Shown: positions 61,710-64,000 of the stretch, piece by piece
Layout: each line of letters starts with the position of its first letter
How positions within the stretch are numbered: position 1 is the first letter of the stretch
From: Rusavskia elegans
Taxonomy: Eukaryota > Ascomycota > Lecanoromycetes > Teloschistales > Teloschistaceae
NCBI GenBank assembly: GCA_011316305.1
Contig: SAUG01000055.1
Coordinates: 62,001 to 126,000, forward strand
Direction: 5' to 3'
DNA length: 64,000 bases
Notes under the pieces: generated by a model
Seen by the model: the letters and a program-made list of their open reading frames with translations, nothing else
Told to the model about the DNA's origin: nothing
Databases searched by the model: none
Position numbers and translations under genes: made by a program

Positions 61710-62940
61710 TTGACTGACCTGCATCCCAACATGTCAGGTCCCTCAACGGTCGTCACCCACGCAAAAGCCAACAGCACCGTTGGCACGTTCGACAGGAAGG
61801 GAGTCTTTCCATTCCTGAGTCTACCACAAGAGCTGCGGCAGATGGTGTACAAACTTGCTCTTGTCTCAGAATGCATCCAGCCCCGCATCGCGGACAGCTT
61901 CCAGAAAAGAAGGTATCCAGAGTTATATATTGACTATGAAAGTATCTCCGCCGTCACCCTTCACTTCAAAACAAGTTTACTACGAAGCGAATATCTTTCT
62001 TTACTCCCACAACATGTTCACTACCCTCTACCGACCGAGCGGGCAACAGATCCAAGATATTCTGGAGATGCTGGCGGATGAAAAGGGTCTCCCTAAGCGA
62101 GGATGGTCCAGCGACTGGGTCGCCCGTCAATGGACCGCTTGCCATGATATTGTAGCCCAAGCTGTCTCTACTATTCACAATACAGATACCAGCAAGCTCG
62201 CTGTGTGGCTCTTCGGTGATTTCGCCCCTGGGGCTGTTTCGAGATGGGACGAATGGGATCCTTGGGCACTCAAGCCTTTTCCTAGCAATGACCCTTACGG
62301 CTTCTACATCGTCGCCTTCCAACGCCGCGAAGATTCAACGTGTGGAGCTAACGCTAGACTCCCTACCGAACGCAGCTGAAATCCTGCCGCTGTTCACCGA
62401 GATCCTCAAGCAACATGTCAAGGGGCTGCGGAAGTTGGTCATCAGTAGGTTGATTGCCATTTTCAACTGCCTTTACAATCTTTATCACTGCTTTTACGAC
62501 CTCTGCCACCTGTCTTCACATCTATGGTCCTTTTCGGTCACATCGCTTCATAAACGAGAGCTAATGCGCAAGTTTTAGACTTTGACCGCATCAACGACTA
62601 CGGCTCCACGATGGAATTCGATGAACGAAACGAGTATCAGGCCATACACGCTATCGCCTTCTTCAGTGAGCTGAGGACCCTCGTGAAGCACCTTCCACAC
62701 CTGCAAGAAATCGAATTGTTCTCCTGCGCCGATGAAATGAGAGAAATGGCCAACGCTGTCCTCAACGAGAAGCGTACAGGTGTGACAGTGGACCTGGAAA
62801 AGAAATGGGCTACCCTGTTTGAGGAAGCAGCGGTCCGCCTGCTTGCAATACCGGAGATCGCCAATGGATCTTGCATAGGATATCGTGCTGAGGAGTACAT
62901 CTATTTGCCCAATTGGCAGAGGAGTGCCAGGAATGACTGA
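61710..62940 (+). pseudogene. F-box-like fungal protein gene with two frame breaks
   Basis: The opening frame (ATG at 61710 or 61731) contains FPFLSLPQELRQMVYKLAL, a fungal F-box-like motif for binding Skp1-type adaptors. The next conserved block, FTSKQVYYEANIFLYSHNMF (about 61960-62020), is in a different frame, with no plausible intron between. It runs to ~62,320, where the frame changes again to AKIQRVELTLDSLPNAAEIL. A GTAGGT...TTTTAG intron (about 62445-62578) then leads to DFDRINDYGSTMEF and a final exon ending at 62940. Each segment reads well, so the gene is recent or only lightly decayed. Two sequencing errors are the alternative. The substrate of such proteins cannot be predicted. 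Confidence 0.6.
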
Positions 62941-64000
62941 GAATGCTGAGCTACGTCATGGGGTTATGATCATCAAGATAGACTGCAATGGCTCTTAGTA
63001 GCAAGGGGAGTCGCTTCCGATGACAAAGATGTGGCTTTTGATATCAAGAGGCACGACTTTAGAAATCAGAAGACATACATAGCTTTCTAAATCAAGAGCT
63101 TCGCTATCAATACCACGAGTGTGCACCCCGCTGAATTCGGTTAATCAAAAAGTCGATACCGATTGTGGAAGCTCGGTAGATAGGAAGTCGATATGTCGTG
63201 AGCTCCATAATATAAGGCGTCAGCTAAAGGCCATTCACGCCCTTTCATGCCATCAAAACCTACCTCTCACCAAAAACAACGATACGAACCTCAATTATAC
63301 CAGGCTCATTACAAGAATCAAAACAGCCGCTATATAACATCCCACAGTCGACGAAAAGCGTATTCACACCCCGCTGGACACAAGGAGGGTCGGATATTCG
63401 TGCGTGAGTAAAGTCTTGCAGTCCTGCTTAAATCTGAGAGATATACTATATAAAAAGCTCATGACTTAAATATCAGGCATGAAATCTTTGATCTTAACCC
63501 GCTGTCAATGGGAATTGAGTTTTTGGCGATGCTAGATGGATATATTGATGGTGTCAATGCGATCTGGCTTATGGAGACTGTGGTTTGGGAGTTCGGCGGC
63601 GTTGGGTAGGGCGCTTTTGTGGGCTTGGGTTAGTTTGATGTTAAGATAGATTGTGTTGTTGATGATTTGACATTTTTGATTCCGTTGGTACTGTAACGCT
63701 CTGGATTGGAAAATATTGGATGCTAGGACAATTGATTGGGCTTATAGAATGTACTGTAGCCTGCATTGATACCCCCAGGCCCCAAATCCCATTTTGTTTC
63801 GCCCCATCTTCCCTTCCCACATCCCCAAGAAAGCTTACAAAGCTGGACACAAACCCTGCAGGCCTCATATACAGAGCTTCAAAGAATCTTGAAGAAGCAC
63901 ATACTTTGTCTCCCTCTTAGGCAGATCCTATGTCAGTCTACAATATATACCATACCGCTCATGCCCAATAGAGCTACCAAGACCCCATCCATGATCGAAA
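62941..64000. other. Window end, no gene supported
   Basis: About 1.06 kb of normal to slightly AT-rich sequence. Frames at 63119-63337, 63720-63920 (+) and 63641-63868 (-) are short, overlap each other and show no domain. A gene end may continue beyond the window. Confidence 0.4.

Noticed and set aside
1..64000. CRISPR array, prophage, rRNA genes, biosynthetic backbone genes (PKS/NRPS)
   Set aside because: No regularly spaced repeats, phage modules, rRNA signatures or large multidomain frames were seen.

Overview
The window looks like a contig from a filamentous ascomycete (Pezizomycotina). Genes are short-intron fungal genes: introns of about 40-144 bp with GTAAG/GTATGT-type donors, CTGAC/CTAA-type branch sites and TAG/CAG acceptors. 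They lie in islands of balanced base composition between long, very AT-rich tracts. The AT-rich tracts are transposon graveyards in which C-to-T and G-to-A change has filled every reading frame with stops, the hallmark of repeat-induced point mutation (RIP). No bacterial or plasmid features are visible.

Layout. 1-15.25 kb: AT-rich nest with a truncated hAT-like relic, a Ty1/copia relic carrying a 0.4-kb MITE and a 0.43-kb long-TIR element, a full-length 3.3-kb hAT-like element with a perfect 8-bp target duplication, and one copy of an unnamed ~0.95-kb repeat (family B). 15.4-20.1 kb: gene island with a secreted aspzincin-like metallopeptidase (- strand) and a secreted Hsp70/actin-fold-like protein (+ strand). 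20.35-25.94 kb: complete Ty1/copia LTR retrotransposon (219-bp LTRs, ACAAG target duplication), dead by RIP except at its outer LTR edges. 26.1-31.5 kb: two inverted tRNA-derived SINE-like elements with a complete 3.98-kb Ty3/gypsy element (409-bp LTRs, GTATT duplication) inserted at the edge of one. 31.6-49.4 kb: a further nest with three more family B copies, a Ty3/gypsy relic, a TA-flanked TIR element, six tabulated copies of the MITE family and a third hAT-like copy. 49.4-56.2 kb: decaying gene island with a frameshifted fungal rhodopsin-domain gene, a stand-alone FAR1/MULE-type zinc-finger gene, a cytochrome P450 reduced to its two ends, and a multi-exon rhodopsin-domain gene. 56.8-57.4 kb: a small AT-rich scar that forms the 3' end of an ankyrin-repeat gene. 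59.0-64.0 kb: an intact two-exon gene for a 709-aa protein of unknown function and an F-box-like gene with two frame breaks.

The clearest result is the transposon archaeology. Element edges can be fixed by eye from terminal repeats plus target duplications. A family of 160-523-bp MITEs with TAGACTGGC termini and 8-bp duplications shares its ends with the 3.3-kb hAT-like element, which is its likely parent. I do not see a defence system, a biosynthetic cluster or a CRISPR array. The genes appear to be independent accessory genes, several of them decaying beside the transposon blocks.
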